From the NCBI GenBank assembly GCA_001599755.1, contig BCHX01000001.1, forward strand, positions 1,178,001-1,242,000: 64,000 bases of DNA. The letters are read 5' to 3'. Position numbers and translations under genes: made by a program. Below, piece after piece: positions 1-10,437 of the stretch (positions within the stretch are counted from its first letter, which is position 1; every line of letters begins with the position of its first letter). The notes beneath the pieces are model-generated. The model saw nothing but the letters and a program-made list of their open reading frames with translations. It was not told the DNA's origin and made no database searches. This DNA comes from Gliomastix tumulicola (taxonomy: Eukaryota > Ascomycota > Sordariomycetes > Hypocreales > Bionectriaceae).

Positions 1-1280
1 GGACAAGAACCCCAAAAGACGCTGGGCACAGCAGCCTTACTTATACCAACCCATGCCCCCATTCCTAGTTGCTGATCCCAGCCCGTGGACGACGTGCCGG
101 ACGATTATCCCAGACATGGTCATCAGTTCTAGGCGCTGGCAGAACCATGCCAGATGGGAGCCCCAAGCCCTGACCTCATCTTCGTTTATATAAATGAAAC
201 ATTCCCTTCACTTCCCAGTACCAAGCCCCCCCGGAATCAGCCACCCTCGTGTTGGCGTTCTTCACCATCTTTAACTGACAGCTTCGACGTTTCCGGACGC
301 TCGGACTGGGGAGATCTTCGCGAGCCAATCGCATCTGCTTACGCCGAAACAAGAGTCCAAAAAAATCGAAACAGTCCCACCGTTTCCGTGAGCCGTCTGC
401 AGTGTCTGCACCGCTGCCCCCTGTCCCCTGCACGTATGCAGTGACCATGCCCCAGAGGCGCGCCAATGGCAGATGGCTCCGATGCGCGTATACGTTTCAG
501 GGGCTGTCAGGTAGTCGCCTGGCAGAGATTCTCGGCAGGCTGAATGTCTTTTATTTCTTGAGGGGGAGCCAAGGCGCTGACAGAACGTGGTGAAACAGAG
601 CTGGAGATGGTAGTTGGATCGCTGGTGCGTAGCGTGAAGCCAAGAAACAGCCACGTCTCAGCTCATATGAACAAGTTCCCGTCGGATTATTGGCCAGACC
701 TACCCTACGCTTCGAACCGAAGATGAGGCAATCTGTCAGTCTTAGCTGGTGCTGTGTCGATAATCAAGAAAAGATTCTTCATGCTATTCCCAGACGAGTC
801 TTGAAATAGAATGTCAATTTTCAATGGCCATACTCGCAGTGAACGAACTGGAGGATTTCTGTTTGATGCTGCTCCATTTGCTGACTCCTGAATCAAGCTG
901 TATGAGGCTCTCCATCATCCCACTTACGACGCTATTCCGCGGGGATTCTTAAAACATGCATAAACCCGTCACGGAACTCGTTCCGAAATCATACCAGATT
1001 CTGTCACTGAAACGCAGCTAAAAAAATCATTCCAAGCACGCTCTTCGTCGAGAAATTGCTGAGCCTTATCGTTCCGACAAGATAGCGACGATAAGATAAG
1101 ATTTCTGCGTTATCATGTCAAATTTCAGGGATCATGCGCTAGCGCCGCCAGTGCTCCCGAAAAGGGATCTGGCCCTGGAAACCTGCAGGGTAGTAAATCC
1201 TCACCGACTGGGTCCTCGAATATCGTGAATTCGTGGTTATCACACATGAAACATCGAAGAGGAGGATCACAGGCGCAACG
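1..1280. other. Intergenic, no supported gene
   Basis: No open frame here looks like a protein and no RNA gene is recognised. The last few hundred bases are the presumed promoter and leader of the DUF6604 gene. An in-frame ATG at 1233 lies 16 codons upstream of the chosen start. Confidence 0.5.
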
Positions 1281-3836
1281 ATGGTCCCTCTTTCGCTCTC
1301 CAGCATCTACCAGCAGTACAAGGCTGACACCGACCTTGTCGCCAACTGGCTGGGGACCACGGCCAAGCAGCACGGCTACAGCACGAACAAGCAGAACCAC
1401 GGCAAGCCCAAGAACAGCAAGAGGAAAGGCGGTGGCAGAAACAAACCCCGTCAGCAGCCGAACACGAACCCGCATGCCCTCCCACCCGAGCTGGGCGGCA
1501 TTGCCCCGGCCAAGCCCAAGTATGTCCTCAAGATCCGCGACTTTGAGCCCATGGCTTCGTTCCTCGCCGGCGCTGTCGAGGCCATCAAAGTCCCCGACTA
1601 TTTCGCCGTCGCCATCGAGCGCGTGATCTGGGTCCGCAAATCATTTGCAGGGCGTCTCGCGGAGCACGGCACCAAGGTGAATGTCGGATCTGACGAGCGG
1701 CATGGCCACTTTGTCGACGTCCTCGAGACGGTCCGCGATCACCTCAAGCCGCATATCGAGGCGGGCAGCGTGTACAACATGGAGGAGATGAAGAACGCTG
1801 CGGTGGAGACGCAGACGTCAACCGACCCGCTGAAGAATGTATTCAGCATTCTTGACGTGTACGAGCCGTCCGAGGCCTTCCTCAACGCGCCGGATGTGGA
1901 GATACCCAAGCGGCCCGCGATCGAGTACGTTGCCGAAGAGGAGGACACCCTTTACGATGCCATCTTTGCCCTCACCACCCTTCTCCACGACTATGACCGC
2001 CTCCGTGACGAGGTGAGATCGCTCTGGGTCAGGTATGAAAAGGGCGAGCTGGATCTGGCCGCCGTCTCGGTCGCGACCAACACGGCATTCGAGTTTGCCC
2101 GCGGCATGGAGGACGAGATCAAGCCTCTGCTCGACAAGCACCGCGGCGGAATGATCCTCCTGAACGCGTACTTCGTTGCCCTCTGCAGGACCTCCGGCAT
2201 TGAAGCGGCGAGGCTGCAGCGGCCGGGCGACGCGTACAACCTGCTCGCCTACCCAATTGCGCAGATCTGTCTCATCAACACGGCGAGTGCCCTCAACGGC
2301 TACGGCCAAGCAAACAGCCAAGACAGCATCATCACCAACTACAATGGCAAGTTCGGATGGTATGACGAGAAGCTGGGCGCCAACGGGGTGACGTACCGTG
2401 AGAAGTGTGATCAGGACAAGAGTGCGCTGTTCGAGATTCTGCCAGACTTGCAGTGGCTGACGTCTCATCTTGGAAGAGGAGGCCTCGTGGAGGATGAGCT
2501 GATCCGCGGCATGGACGAGATGATGGAGAAGCCCGGCTCACTTTGTCGGTTGTGGTTTGCGTGGGCTATTCAGATCTACCTCGACATCGTGCAGAACCTG
2601 GGCGAGAACTGCGGCCGTGGCCACGAGGACCTGAGGCGAGAGAGCGCAAAAATCAAGAAGGCGATGGTGGCCGTCTCGCCCAATGTCAGGGAGCGTCGTC
2701 CTGTCCTGGGCGCTGCGACGAAGTGGGACAGCGATCCCATGATGTCGGCCCGCGACAAGATGATGAGGATTGGCATGATGAAGACGACGCCGCTCGAGGA
2801 GTTCAAGTTCCTGCGCCGCAACCCGCTGCACTGCGGTCTCTGGCTTCACAAGATACGGACAACATTCCACGGCAAGGGCGTCGAGTACGCGGCGCGTCCC
2901 GGCGCGATCATGGTTGCTGTCCAGCTGTACCACGCTCTCCGGCAGGAGGGGCTGCTCCCCGAGGACATGGACTGGGACGATCTCGATGTGTTCTGGCACA
3001 TGCAGGGCAACTCGACCTTCTTCGTGGGCGACCCGCCGATCACCCGCGAGGGCTACTTCAAGAACTACTGCCTCAGCATCGGCTCGTCCCTCTCCAACTG
3101 GGCGCCGACCAAGCGCAACAAGAAGATCGCCGCGAACCCGGAAAACCGACGAAACATGCGGTTCAAGGGGTGGACGTCACTCACCATGAGTCAGCGACTG
3201 CATCCCCAGGGCGACCGCAGCCCGTTCGACAGGGAGACGATGGAGACGATCTTGAAGCGCGGGGACAGCCAAGACTTTGTCAACAAGAGGGGACACGTCA
3301 AGGCAGACAAGAAGAAAGAGGCCGAGGAGGCGGGCGAAAAACTAGCCAACCTGACGCCCGTCGCCCTGATCCGACGGCTCGCCAGGGACATTCACTGGGA
3401 GATCCCAGACCTCATGTTCGACTACTTTGCGATGCACCGCAGCGCCTGGCAGCTCTACGCGCTGATGAAGGAGGAATTCATCCGACGCCACGGTCGCGTC
3501 TTCAACGAACGCATCCCGCAGGAGGACCTGCTTCCGTCCGTCGTGGGCATGGTCTTCGCGGCGGCGGACGGTCGAAAGGACATGCAGACGAAGGAGGGGG
3601 AGGGCCGAGATCATCTGCTTGTGGCTGCGCGGGACGTGCTCTGCAAGTTCCTGGAGGAGGGCAAAGGCCGCGTCGTGTTGATGTGGATGGCGAACGATGC
3701 CGATCCCGATGCCGAGTACGAGTTGAACTTCGAGGACGACGATCCGTGGGAGATTGACGAGATGATGAAGAGACTGCGGAAGGAGTCCGAGCGAGCTGGG
3801 CGGACGGAATTACTCGACCAGTGCCCAGTGCAGTGA
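1281..3836 (+). CDS. DUF6604-domain protein, 851 aa
   Basis: Intronless gene of unknown function. I chose the ATG at 1281 rather than 1233 because the DUF6604 family usually begins with a short hydrophobic start followed by a YxxYKxxTD-like segment, and here SIYQQYKADTDLVANWL follows that Met directly. Residues 1-60 carry this segment and then a basic stretch rich in K, R, N and Q, a plausible nuclear signal. Residues 70-250 complete the DUF6604 region. The remainder is helical and mostly polar, and the C-terminus is acidic (EDDDPWEIDEMM). There is no signal peptide and no obvious membrane segment. The family is abundant in Sordariomycetes and no biochemical role is known to me. Codon use is GC-rich at third positions like the neighbours. 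Confidence 0.85.
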   Translation: MVPLSLSSIYQQYKADTDLVANWLGTTAKQHGYSTNKQNHGKPKNSKRKGGGRNKPRQQPNTNPHALPPELGGIAPAKPKYVLKIRDFEPMASFLAGAVEAIKVPDYFAVAIERVIWVRKSFAGRLAEHGTKVNVGSDERHGHFVDVLETVRDHLKPHIEAGSVYNMEEMKNAAVETQTSTDPLKNVFSILDVYEPSEAFLNAPDVEIPKRPAIEYVAEEEDTLYDAIFALTTLLHDYDRLRDEVRSLWVRYEKGELDLAAVSVATNTAFEFARGMEDEIKPLLDKHRGGMILLNAYFVALCRTSGIEAARLQRPGDAYNLLAYPIAQICLINTASALNGYGQANSQDSIITNYNGKFGWYDEKLGANGVTYREKCDQDKSALFEILPDLQWLTSHLGRGGLVEDELIRGMDEMMEKPGSLCRLWFAWAIQIYLDIVQNLGENCGRGHEDLRRESAKIKKAMVAVSPNVRERRPVLGAATKWDSDPMMSARDKMMRIGMMKTTPLEEFKFLRRNPLHCGLWLHKIRTTFHGKGVEYAARPGAIMVAVQLYHALRQEGLLPEDMDWDDLDVFWHMQGNSTFFVGDPPITREGYFKNYCLSIGSSLSNWAPTKRNKKIAANPENRRNMRFKGWTSLTMSQRLHPQGDRSPFDRETMETILKRGDSQDFVNKRGHVKADKKKEAEEAGEKLANLTPVALIRRLARDIHWEIPDLMFDYFAMHRSAWQLYALMKEEFIRRHGRVFNERIPQEDLLPSVVGMVFAAADGRKDMQTKEGEGRDHLLVAARDVLCKFLEEGKGRVVLMWMANDADPDAEYELNFEDDDPWEIDEMMKRLRKESERAGRTELLDQCPVQ

Positions 3837-4122
3837 AAACCAGAAGGAGAGCTGTTGTTGGGGGAGGATGACGAAAATGCAGCTGGAGGGATTATTGGCG
3901 CTTGTACTTCTGCACTGTCGTAGATGCGGGGATACAGTGCAGATGACGGCCTCCAAACTGTACGAGTGTGAGGATCCTCACGCCCTGAGATTACGGGCGT
4001 GAGACATGAACTATTGGGCACGCGGCATGCAATGTAGAAAATATAAAAACTGATCAGTTTCCTCATTTATCTTTGCATTTTTTTCCGTCTGCATCTGTCC
4101 GCATCTTCTCAATCCATCCGCC

Positions 4123-5289
4123 ATGGCTGACACCGCACCGAAAATCGCAGCCCCAGAGCGCCGCGAGCCTCTCACTGCGGTGGCAAAGAAAGCCGAGACC
4201 CTCGCCAACCTCATCAAGCAGAGCAAGCACCTCATCACCTTCACCGGCGCGGGCATTTCGACATCAGCCGGCATCCCCGACTTCCGCGGCCCGGACGGCA
4301 ACTGGACGCTCCGAGCCCAGGGCCGTCCGCGGACCGAGGCCGTCGACACGCTGAAAGCCATGCCCACGCCGTCGCACATGGCCCTCGTGGCTCTGCAGGA
4401 TCGGGGCCTGCTCAAGTACGTCGTCAGCCAGAACTGCGACGGCCTGCACCGACGGAGCGGCATCGCTCCCGGTAACATCTCGGAGCTGCACGGGAACAGC
4501 AACAGGGAGTACTGCCGCGACTGCGGGAAGGACTACATTCGGGACTTCCGCGCCGTGGGGACGTATCAGAAGGGGGATGACGATCATGCCACGGGGCGGA
4601 AGTGCGCTGTCTGCGGGGGCGTGCTGCTTGATACCATCATCAACTTTGGCGAGAGTCTGCCTGAGCGGGCGTTGGCGCTGGCAAGAGAGCACGCGAGCGA
4701 CGCAGATGTTTGCCTCGTTCTCGGGTCGTCACTCACCGTCACGCCTGCGAACGAGATCCCCGAGATCGTTGGGGAGCGCAAGGGTGCGAAGCTGGTCATC
4801 TGCAACCTCCAAAAGACACCCATCGACCACCTCTGCGAGACCCGCGTGTTCAGCGAGGCGGACACCTTGATGCAGATGCTCATGGAGAAGCTGCACATTC
4901 CAATCCCACCATTCATGTTGGAACGCCGCCTGAACATCAAGGTCGAGTCGCAGGACGAGAGCCGACACCGCGTCACGGCTACGGGCATCGACACGGACGG
5001 CACGCCGGTGACGTTCCTGCAGTCGCTGAGGCTGGAAGGGAGCCGACGAGCCGTCCGGGCGGAGCCGTTCGTGATCAATGTGCGGGAGACATACGAGCGA
5101 GGCGCGGAGATGAAGTTTGAGCTTGAGTTTATGGGACATTACAATGAGCCGAAGTTGGAGCTTGTCCATGAATATTCTGGGGACGACGAAGACGTATTGT
5201 ACATATTGACATTCAACCCTCATAACGGACAGTGGGCGGTGAAGAAGGAAGATGCACTCAGCGCAGCGACCGAGTCGTTGACTATATAA
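4123..5289 (+). CDS. Sirtuin, NAD-dependent deacylase, class IV (SIRT6/7-like), 388 aa
   Basis: Removes acyl groups from lysine using NAD+; class IV members usually act on chromatin. Visible motifs, in order: the NAD-binding GAGISTSAGIPDFRG at about residues 42-56, QNCDGLH at about 104-110, ELHGN with the catalytic His at about 123-127, a four-cysteine zinc site (CRDC near 131 and CAVC near 160), then NFGE and LGSSLTV for the rest of the nucleotide pocket. The WT shortly after the first motif and the short zinc module match SIRT6/7 better than Sir2 or Hst types. About 110 residues follow the catalytic core and form a beta-rich tail I do not recognise. No intron and no targeting peptide are evident. 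Deacylase identity is secure; which acyl group it removes is not. Confidence 0.93.
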   Translation: MADTAPKIAAPERREPLTAVAKKAETLANLIKQSKHLITFTGAGISTSAGIPDFRGPDGNWTLRAQGRPRTEAVDTLKAMPTPSHMALVALQDRGLLKYVVSQNCDGLHRRSGIAPGNISELHGNSNREYCRDCGKDYIRDFRAVGTYQKGDDDHATGRKCAVCGGVLLDTIINFGESLPERALALAREHASDADVCLVLGSSLTVTPANEIPEIVGERKGAKLVICNLQKTPIDHLCETRVFSEADTLMQMLMEKLHIPIPPFMLERRLNIKVESQDESRHRVTATGIDTDGTPVTFLQSLRLEGSRRAVRAEPFVINVRETYERGAEMKFELEFMGHYNEPKLELVHEYSGDDEDVLYILTFNPHNGQWAVKKEDALSAATESLTI

Positions 5290-5538
5290 CATATGAGAAG
5301 AGACTTGGGTAGTGTTGGTTTTGAGCCTGAGTTTCGTGCGGGTATACGTTCGAGATAGAAATCAGAGTGTCGCTTTTGGTACCGTCGGAGGTACAAGAAA
5401 TCGTACAATTTTTGCGTAAAAAGAAAAGCCTTTGGTCGGATGTGAGCATACAACAACCTATTCCGGGGGCAGATATCTGGGACGCACTCACCTCATTCAT
5501 ACACTGTTCGGCTGTCCGTGATTCTGCCTCTGGATCGC

Positions 5539-6123
5539 TTAGCGATATTGACCCTTTGTCTCCTCATAATGCTCCCCTTCGAAAGGCCGTGTGTCCTCCC
5601 CGGTTCGACCAGACAGTCCCTGACCAGACAGTCCCTGGCCTGTCAAGCCCTGGCCTGTCAAGCCCTGGTCCTGACCTAGACCCTCTACTGGCTTCTCGTG
5701 AACGGCGTGCGCGGGATGCCCAGTACGGTGATGTGCCGTATCAACAGGAGGCTGCCTGTGGACAGGAGCACCCAGCCGGTGATCATCCTCCAGAATCTCA
5801 GACTCGGTCGCAGGCTGCGTCTGCCCAGGGACATCCTCCTCCCGCTCCAGGCCGCCCTCCCCCGCCGCCGCCGCCGGACGCGCACCCTTCCGCGACCACT
5901 CCCTGCGCGCAAACATGTCGTCCATGCCCTGGATATCCTGCCGGCCCTTGTCCCTGATCGCCTGGTGCTTGGCCTGCGAGCGGACGTCGGCCTCGCGGCC
6001 CGGCTTGGACTCGCGGGACTCGAAGACCTTGTCGGTGCGGCCCATCATCTCGCCTCGGAGGACGTCGCCCATGCCTCGGACGCCCTTGACCCCGGCTTTG
6101 ACATCGTCGAGTATTTTGGACAT
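5539..6123 (-). CDS. Small conserved fungal protein with LxGQG repeats, 194 aa
   Basis: The N-terminal half (MSKILDDVKAGVKGVRGMGD, then a basic, Gln-rich segment ending near MDDMFARREW) resembles a short conserved fungal family of unknown function with predicted amphipathic helices. I recall the family only by its general look, so the assignment is tentative. The C-terminal half is low complexity. It includes a five-residue tandem repeat, LTGQG or LSGQG, encoded by 15-bp units at about 5608-5670. The frame on this strand has an ATG in good context. The opposite frame over the same DNA is proline-rich and looks like a shadow. No signal peptide or membrane segment. Confidence 0.55.
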   Translation of the reverse strand: MSKILDDVKAGVKGVRGMGDVLRGEMMGRTDKVFESRESKPGREADVRSQAKHQAIRDKGRQDIQGMDDMFARREWSRKGARPAAAAGEGGLEREEDVPGQTQPATESEILEDDHRLGAPVHRQPPVDTAHHRTGHPAHAVHEKPVEGLGQDQGLTGQGLTGQGLSGQGLSGRTGEDTRPFEGEHYEETKGQYR

Positions 6124-6446
6124 TTTTGTTGGCAGTGCTGAGTATCAGAGTGTTGGTGAGGACAGGTCTCTTGATTGCCAAGGGATTTATTTTGATGGTG
6201 ACTTGGTGCGGGTTACCCGGTTATATCTGATCGATCCGTTGGCCTGGTGGCGGCAGAGTGACGTAGCCGATCTGGCGATAGTGATGTCACCAACTCAATT
6301 CCTCACCACCTTATGAAGTACATACATCTCACCAGCAGAATTTCATATCGAGCAGCAGTACCAGGCCAACGATAGTTAAAAACCAAACCAAAACGCCGAC
6401 CATCACGAATCATTAAATACATGATCAATATCTCCAACCACAGTCT

Positions 6447-6997
6447 TCATCGCGGCACAGGTTGCTGAGGGAGTAGAAACTCATGGACCTTCTTCTCATG
6501 CTTCGCCCTCTCGTCCTTGCGGAGAAAGTCCCTGCCACATCCAAATGAACAGTAGTGCCTGACATTATCATGCAAAGGCCCGGCACGGTGTTTCCCGTAG
6601 TTTGAAGTCGTACCGTAGTCCCAATTGCACTCGTCACAGAAGGTTTTCTTGGACGTCTTTTGCCTCTTCGCAGGCTGACTTGGGATGGATTGGCTGCTGC
6701 AGGTGTTAGTATAAATGCCTCAGTCATTGATGAAAACGAGAAGATGAGAACTGACGATTCAAAGGATGGGCTGTTGGTCTCAAGTTGTGGTTGCTGCTGC
6801 TGCTGCTGCTGCTGCTTATGCTCGAAGGAATCAGCGGAGGAGGCAGCTCGCTTGTACTGTCCGGTCGGCATTCCGGGTGATTGGGAAGACTTTTGTAGTC
6901 TCTCTCCCTCGTGGCGGTTGGTTGCTGATGATCCATGGGTGGGGAGTCCGAGCAGGCTGAGCAGGAGTGAACGCGATCTCTCGATGTTGCTGGTCAT
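6447..6997 (-). CDS. C2H2 zinc-finger protein, spliced, 163 aa
   Basis: Two exons: 6997-6756 and 6696-6447 (492 nt in total, a whole number of codons). The 59-bp intron begins GTCAGT and ends with TACTAAC, then CTGCAG, a textbook fungal branch point and acceptor. Without splicing the second exon is read in the wrong frame and the zinc fingers cannot be seen. The joined protein has a polyglutamine run (8 Q, CTG/CAG repeat at about 6790-6815), a basic segment (PAKRQKTSKK), then two fingers. The first is CDEC-N12-H-N5-H. The second is CSFGC-N12-H-N5-H, containing RDFLRKDERAKH. The protein ends soon after the second finger. It is probably a DNA-binding regulator in the nucleus. A leftward ankyrin gene lies upstream. 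Confidence 0.72.
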
Positions 6998-7245
6998 GCT
7001 GAGGTGATGGCAGCCAAAAAAGACTAGATTTTCCAAGCTCGTCTTCTATAAATTGGGATTAGAATACAATTGTATCATAGTAGGGGCTGGTGAGCTCACG
7101 AGAATGCCCATGTTGCTACCGTAGACTGAGTCTGTCGCGCTGACAGCGTATCTCACTTCGAAGCATCTGTCGCGATCCGCTCCGTTGGCATTCCTAGAAA
7201 CGTAGTATGGAGAGCTTCTCATTACTTTCCAGAACTTGGAGTCAG

Positions 7246-9228
7246 TCATCTTGTATGTCCGGATTCAGAAAAAAAGGAAGACTCACAGAGCAGAAAGGCA
7301 AAGACTGCTGCGAATATCGCGCCAGCCATAAGAATCACGAGCACGAGACGATCTCGGGTCGGTAGCGTGTCCTTGTCCCTTTCTGGCATGGGAAGGATCG
7401 GATCCTCCGTCTGGGTACTTCCCGGATCTGAATTTGGACACACTGTCTCGCAACAACTATGATTGCTGGGATCAGCGTAGTGTCGCCCATCAGAATCCGT
7501 AGCTGGGGTGGATGTCTCCAGAAACCGCTCCCTCCAACTAGCCTGAACTGAGAGGAGCCCCTGATCATCCGTGCCGCTGGCTTGATAGTCATCAGATTCC
7601 GCCATGAGATTGGAGAAGCTGAGAACAAAATTCTGGAAGTACTCCAGAGCTTCGGCCCTGTGAGAGCAGAGCTCTGAGGCACTCACATCGACGTTCCAAA
7701 TGCACTCCACAGCTTCGCCAAATGTCCATAAGGAGAACGGTGAACCATCGAACAGGAGCTGCCATCGGGCCAGATCGCCCTCGAATTCCGTAACTCCTCT
7801 CTCGTCCTTTTTATGGACGAGAGAGGCCATATTCTTGGCCAGGGCTAAGAAAAGCAGCGTGTCGTTCAGGTCGCACGGCAGAACACCGCGACACAGACCG
7901 CGTAGGACTCTTAGGCTCGTGCTCCAAGCGACGCGCCTGTCCTGCTCAAAATTGTTCGACCATTCACACAAGCCCCAACCGGTAGAATCTTGCGAAGAGC
8001 GCTCCCGAGCGACGCGCTTCATTTGTTCATGTTCGCGCCCAAACTGGGAACGGAGTTGCATGGCTTTGGTCCGCCCCTCCCGCTTGTACCTGGTAACGTA
8101 GGCTCGAAGTCGATTTAGAGGGTGAGTGCTGAGCCCTTTCAATTGCGCCATGCGCAGGAGTAGTTCCGCCGTCCCGTAGTCCGCGCCGTGATCTAGTAGA
8201 AAGCGCACCATGGATTCGTCGCGCATCTGAGCGGCAACACACAGGGCTGTTTCTGTCTCTGTCCCAACATCGACGTGTGCACCTCGTTTCAGGAGCAGCT
8301 TCACAATATCTTGTTGGCCGCCACGTACGGCGGCAAGTAGAAGATTTTGATCTCCATCTACCCAGTTCAAATCAACGTTAAACCCCGTCGGTTTGCTGCT
8401 CGAATCGTGCGTGATGGTTGCAATCCGAAAGAGCGCGTCGACAGCCCTATAATCTCCCTCCGACACAGCACGAAAGAGCAGGTCTTGAAGGTCATGGCCG
8501 GAGAGGGAGAGCGCAGTGCGAGGCCCATGCGGCGTCTCGTGCTCGGGAGGAACGAGGGATCGATAAAACGCGCTGAGGTGCACGAGCTCTGTGATTTCCC
8601 ACTCTGCTGATCTGAGACCACTTGCGGCTTGCTCGCTGGTTGCTGAATCTGTCTCTTGGTCGCCACATGATCGCGAGGAGTTGCTTCTACAAAATTCGGA
8701 CATCGGGGTCTCAGATGTGACTGATATTCCTGATTCTGGGGTCACCGAACTGTCCATGTCTGACCATAAAAGGTCAGGAGCATCCCCTGTCGGTAGATGC
8801 ACGGATTCCTCCTCTGGCATATCGCGTAGTTGTTCGAGGGTGTCGATCTGCCGATGGATGCGCGACATCTGAAAGGTCTTCCACTGCTCAGGGGCTAGCC
8901 AACCTTGCTCCAGGAGTTGCGAATGCCCAAAACTTGCGAACAACTCTCCGTCGCTGAGCACACCGTTGACCAGCAGTGAAAATTCAGGGGCAAGCCCAAA
9001 CCCAGTATCCGCTGCGGAGAGACGTTCCAGGTAGTTGACCAGACTGGCCCGGTGTTTCAGCAAGACGAAGCCGTTGAAGATGTTCGAGGTCTCGGTAATG
9101 GCGGAGTAGAGCAGCTCGAAATTCGACTTGAATGCTTCGAGTAGTATCTGCAGGAGACGCTCGGACTTGACGGCAATATTGAAGTCGCTGGGCGACTTGA
9201 AGATTTCAAAGGCGTACGGAGGAGCCAT
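7246..9228 (-). CDS. Ankyrin-repeat protein with C-terminal tail anchor, 660 aa
   Basis: The start is set at MAPPYAFEIFKSP (9228). The reading frame is open further upstream but that part does not look conserved. Residues 1-80 form an alpha-helical domain (EAFKSNFELLYSAITETSNIF) of a kind often found before ankyrin repeats in fungi. A linker rich in acidic and Ser residues follows. Two clear ankyrin repeats (NLLLAAVRGGQQDIVKLLLK and ALCVAAQMRDESMVRFLLDH) lie in the middle. The last 30 residues hold one hydrophobic helix (LVLVILMAGAIFAAVFAFLL) followed by a few polar residues, so the protein is probably tail-anchored with its bulk in the cytosol. A GTGAGT near 7285 could add an alternative 3' exon, but joining there soon meets a stop. 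Confidence 0.7.
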   Translation of the reverse strand: MAPPYAFEIFKSPSDFNIAVKSERLLQILLEAFKSNFELLYSAITETSNIFNGFVLLKHRASLVNYLERLSAADTGFGLAPEFSLLVNGVLSDGELFASFGHSQLLEQGWLAPEQWKTFQMSRIHRQIDTLEQLRDMPEEESVHLPTGDAPDLLWSDMDSSVTPESGISVTSETPMSEFCRSNSSRSCGDQETDSATSEQAASGLRSAEWEITELVHLSAFYRSLVPPEHETPHGPRTALSLSGHDLQDLLFRAVSEGDYRAVDALFRIATITHDSSSKPTGFNVDLNWVDGDQNLLLAAVRGGQQDIVKLLLKRGAHVDVGTETETALCVAAQMRDESMVRFLLDHGADYGTAELLLRMAQLKGLSTHPLNRLRAYVTRYKREGRTKAMQLRSQFGREHEQMKRVARERSSQDSTGWGLCEWSNNFEQDRRVAWSTSLRVLRGLCRGVLPCDLNDTLLFLALAKNMASLVHKKDERGVTEFEGDLARWQLLFDGSPFSLWTFGEAVECIWNVDVSASELCSHRAEALEYFQNFVLSFSNLMAESDDYQASGTDDQGLLSVQASWRERFLETSTPATDSDGRHYADPSNHSCCETVCPNSDPGSTQTEDPILPMPERDKDTLPTRDRLVLVILMAGAIFAAVFAFLLCESSFFSESGHTR

Positions 9229-10437
9229 GGGAGTCGGTAGGTCCCAATAGCTCGAATAAATTGGGAGTAAGCAGGTACAACGCCAAGGCGGACTCATATC
9301 GACCCATTGGCGGTCCCCAAAAGAAACGCCGATGAACTTGGAACCACTTCGAAGCCGCATCAGAAGAGTGCATTATTCACACAACTATGGGGCTGCATCG
9401 CTCTGGAAATCTCACTCTTGAAATGTCTCTGTCAATCGGCACTTCGGTGCGGAGCGGTCGCGGGTCATGTGATAAAGACACCCTTCACTTCTCTTGCGCC
9501 TGAGCGGACGAGGCCTTCGGGCGAAGTCGGCCATTGTTGCATCTGCGAGCTTCTGTAGCTGAGTAGCTGCTGTAGGCTAAACTTGGCTTGGAATCGGCAA
9601 AGAAAGCATATAGATATAGATATCAGCTAGTCGAGGAAATGTGATTCCGGCCAGGGTGATGCGAACAGACAAGGAAATAAAGACAAGAAGATGACGGGGC
9701 GGCTCCCAGAAGTTATGGGAAAATGCACCGACCACTAACCCCGCTCAGCTTCGCCTCACTTCCCAACTGATAGGTGCATTTTCAGTCGGTCAGGCAGAAA
9801 CGGGGCGCAGCTGAGACAGAAGAATGATTCCCAGGATTCAGAGATGTTCATTGGACGGTTGGCCATCTGCATGCGAGATGGGAATCAATATTCTGGTGGA
9901 GCCTCTCAACAGACTCCACTCAAAGCTGATTCCCATCCAGCGGGGACGATGATTGGCTGCTGGTTCACACTCGGAATGGCCAGGATATTAGTTAGTATGT
10001 GTGTGATAGCGAGAGGAATACTCCAACAGCGCATGACTAAGTGCGTTCTTACCAGCACAGCCCATTCCCAATTCCCATTTCCAATTCCCATCAGAATTAT
10101 CGTCATCGAGCCTCGGTATCGAGCCATGAAGAGGCCCCAAGATGGACATGATAAGTGTCTACACAAATATGCCACATTGGCAGCAATCCCAAATCCCCAA
10201 ATGTCACCAACGCCGCTCAAGCTTCCTACCTCGCATTTTTCTGTGCTACAAAGTTCCAGCCTTTAGTTGTCCAAACGAACAATATCTTCCCTCAGTCAGA
10301 TGGTTATTCCAGCTCTGAAGCTATCGCTGCATACCGGTAAGTCGCAGCCGGATAACATGTCCCTCGTGCGAATCGCAGGGCTGATCATTCGGAGAAAGGA
10401 GCTGGCCGGATCAGTCAACCACAATACTTGAGCGGCA
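9229..10437. other. Intergenic, no supported gene
   Basis: No convincing gene. It contains an 11-bp inverted repeat (9719-9729 and 9773-9783) and, at about 10061-10097, short degenerate repeats of ATTCCCA. Confidence 0.45.
9719..9783. repeat. Perfect 11-bp inverted repeat with 43-nt spacer
   Basis: GAAAATGCACC at 9719-9729 is matched exactly by its reverse complement at 9773-9783. It lies about 500 bp upstream of the ankyrin gene start. It could be a hairpin, a paired binding site or the remnant of a small mobile element. Confidence 0.6.

Noticed and set aside
690..790. tRNA-like B-box (GGTTCGAA on the minus strand)
   Set aside because: No matching A-box, anticodon stem or acceptor stem around it.
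2543..3757. Long open frame (404 codons) inside the DUF6604 gene
   Set aside because: A shadow frame, low-complexity and Arg/Gly/Pro-rich, in the same DNA as a clear 851-residue protein; produced by the GC-rich third positions of the real gene.
7046..7249. Extra 3' exons for the ankyrin protein
   Set aside because: Splicing at the GTGAGT near 7285 leads to a stop within a few codons in the required phase, and the unspliced end already gives a sensible tail anchor.
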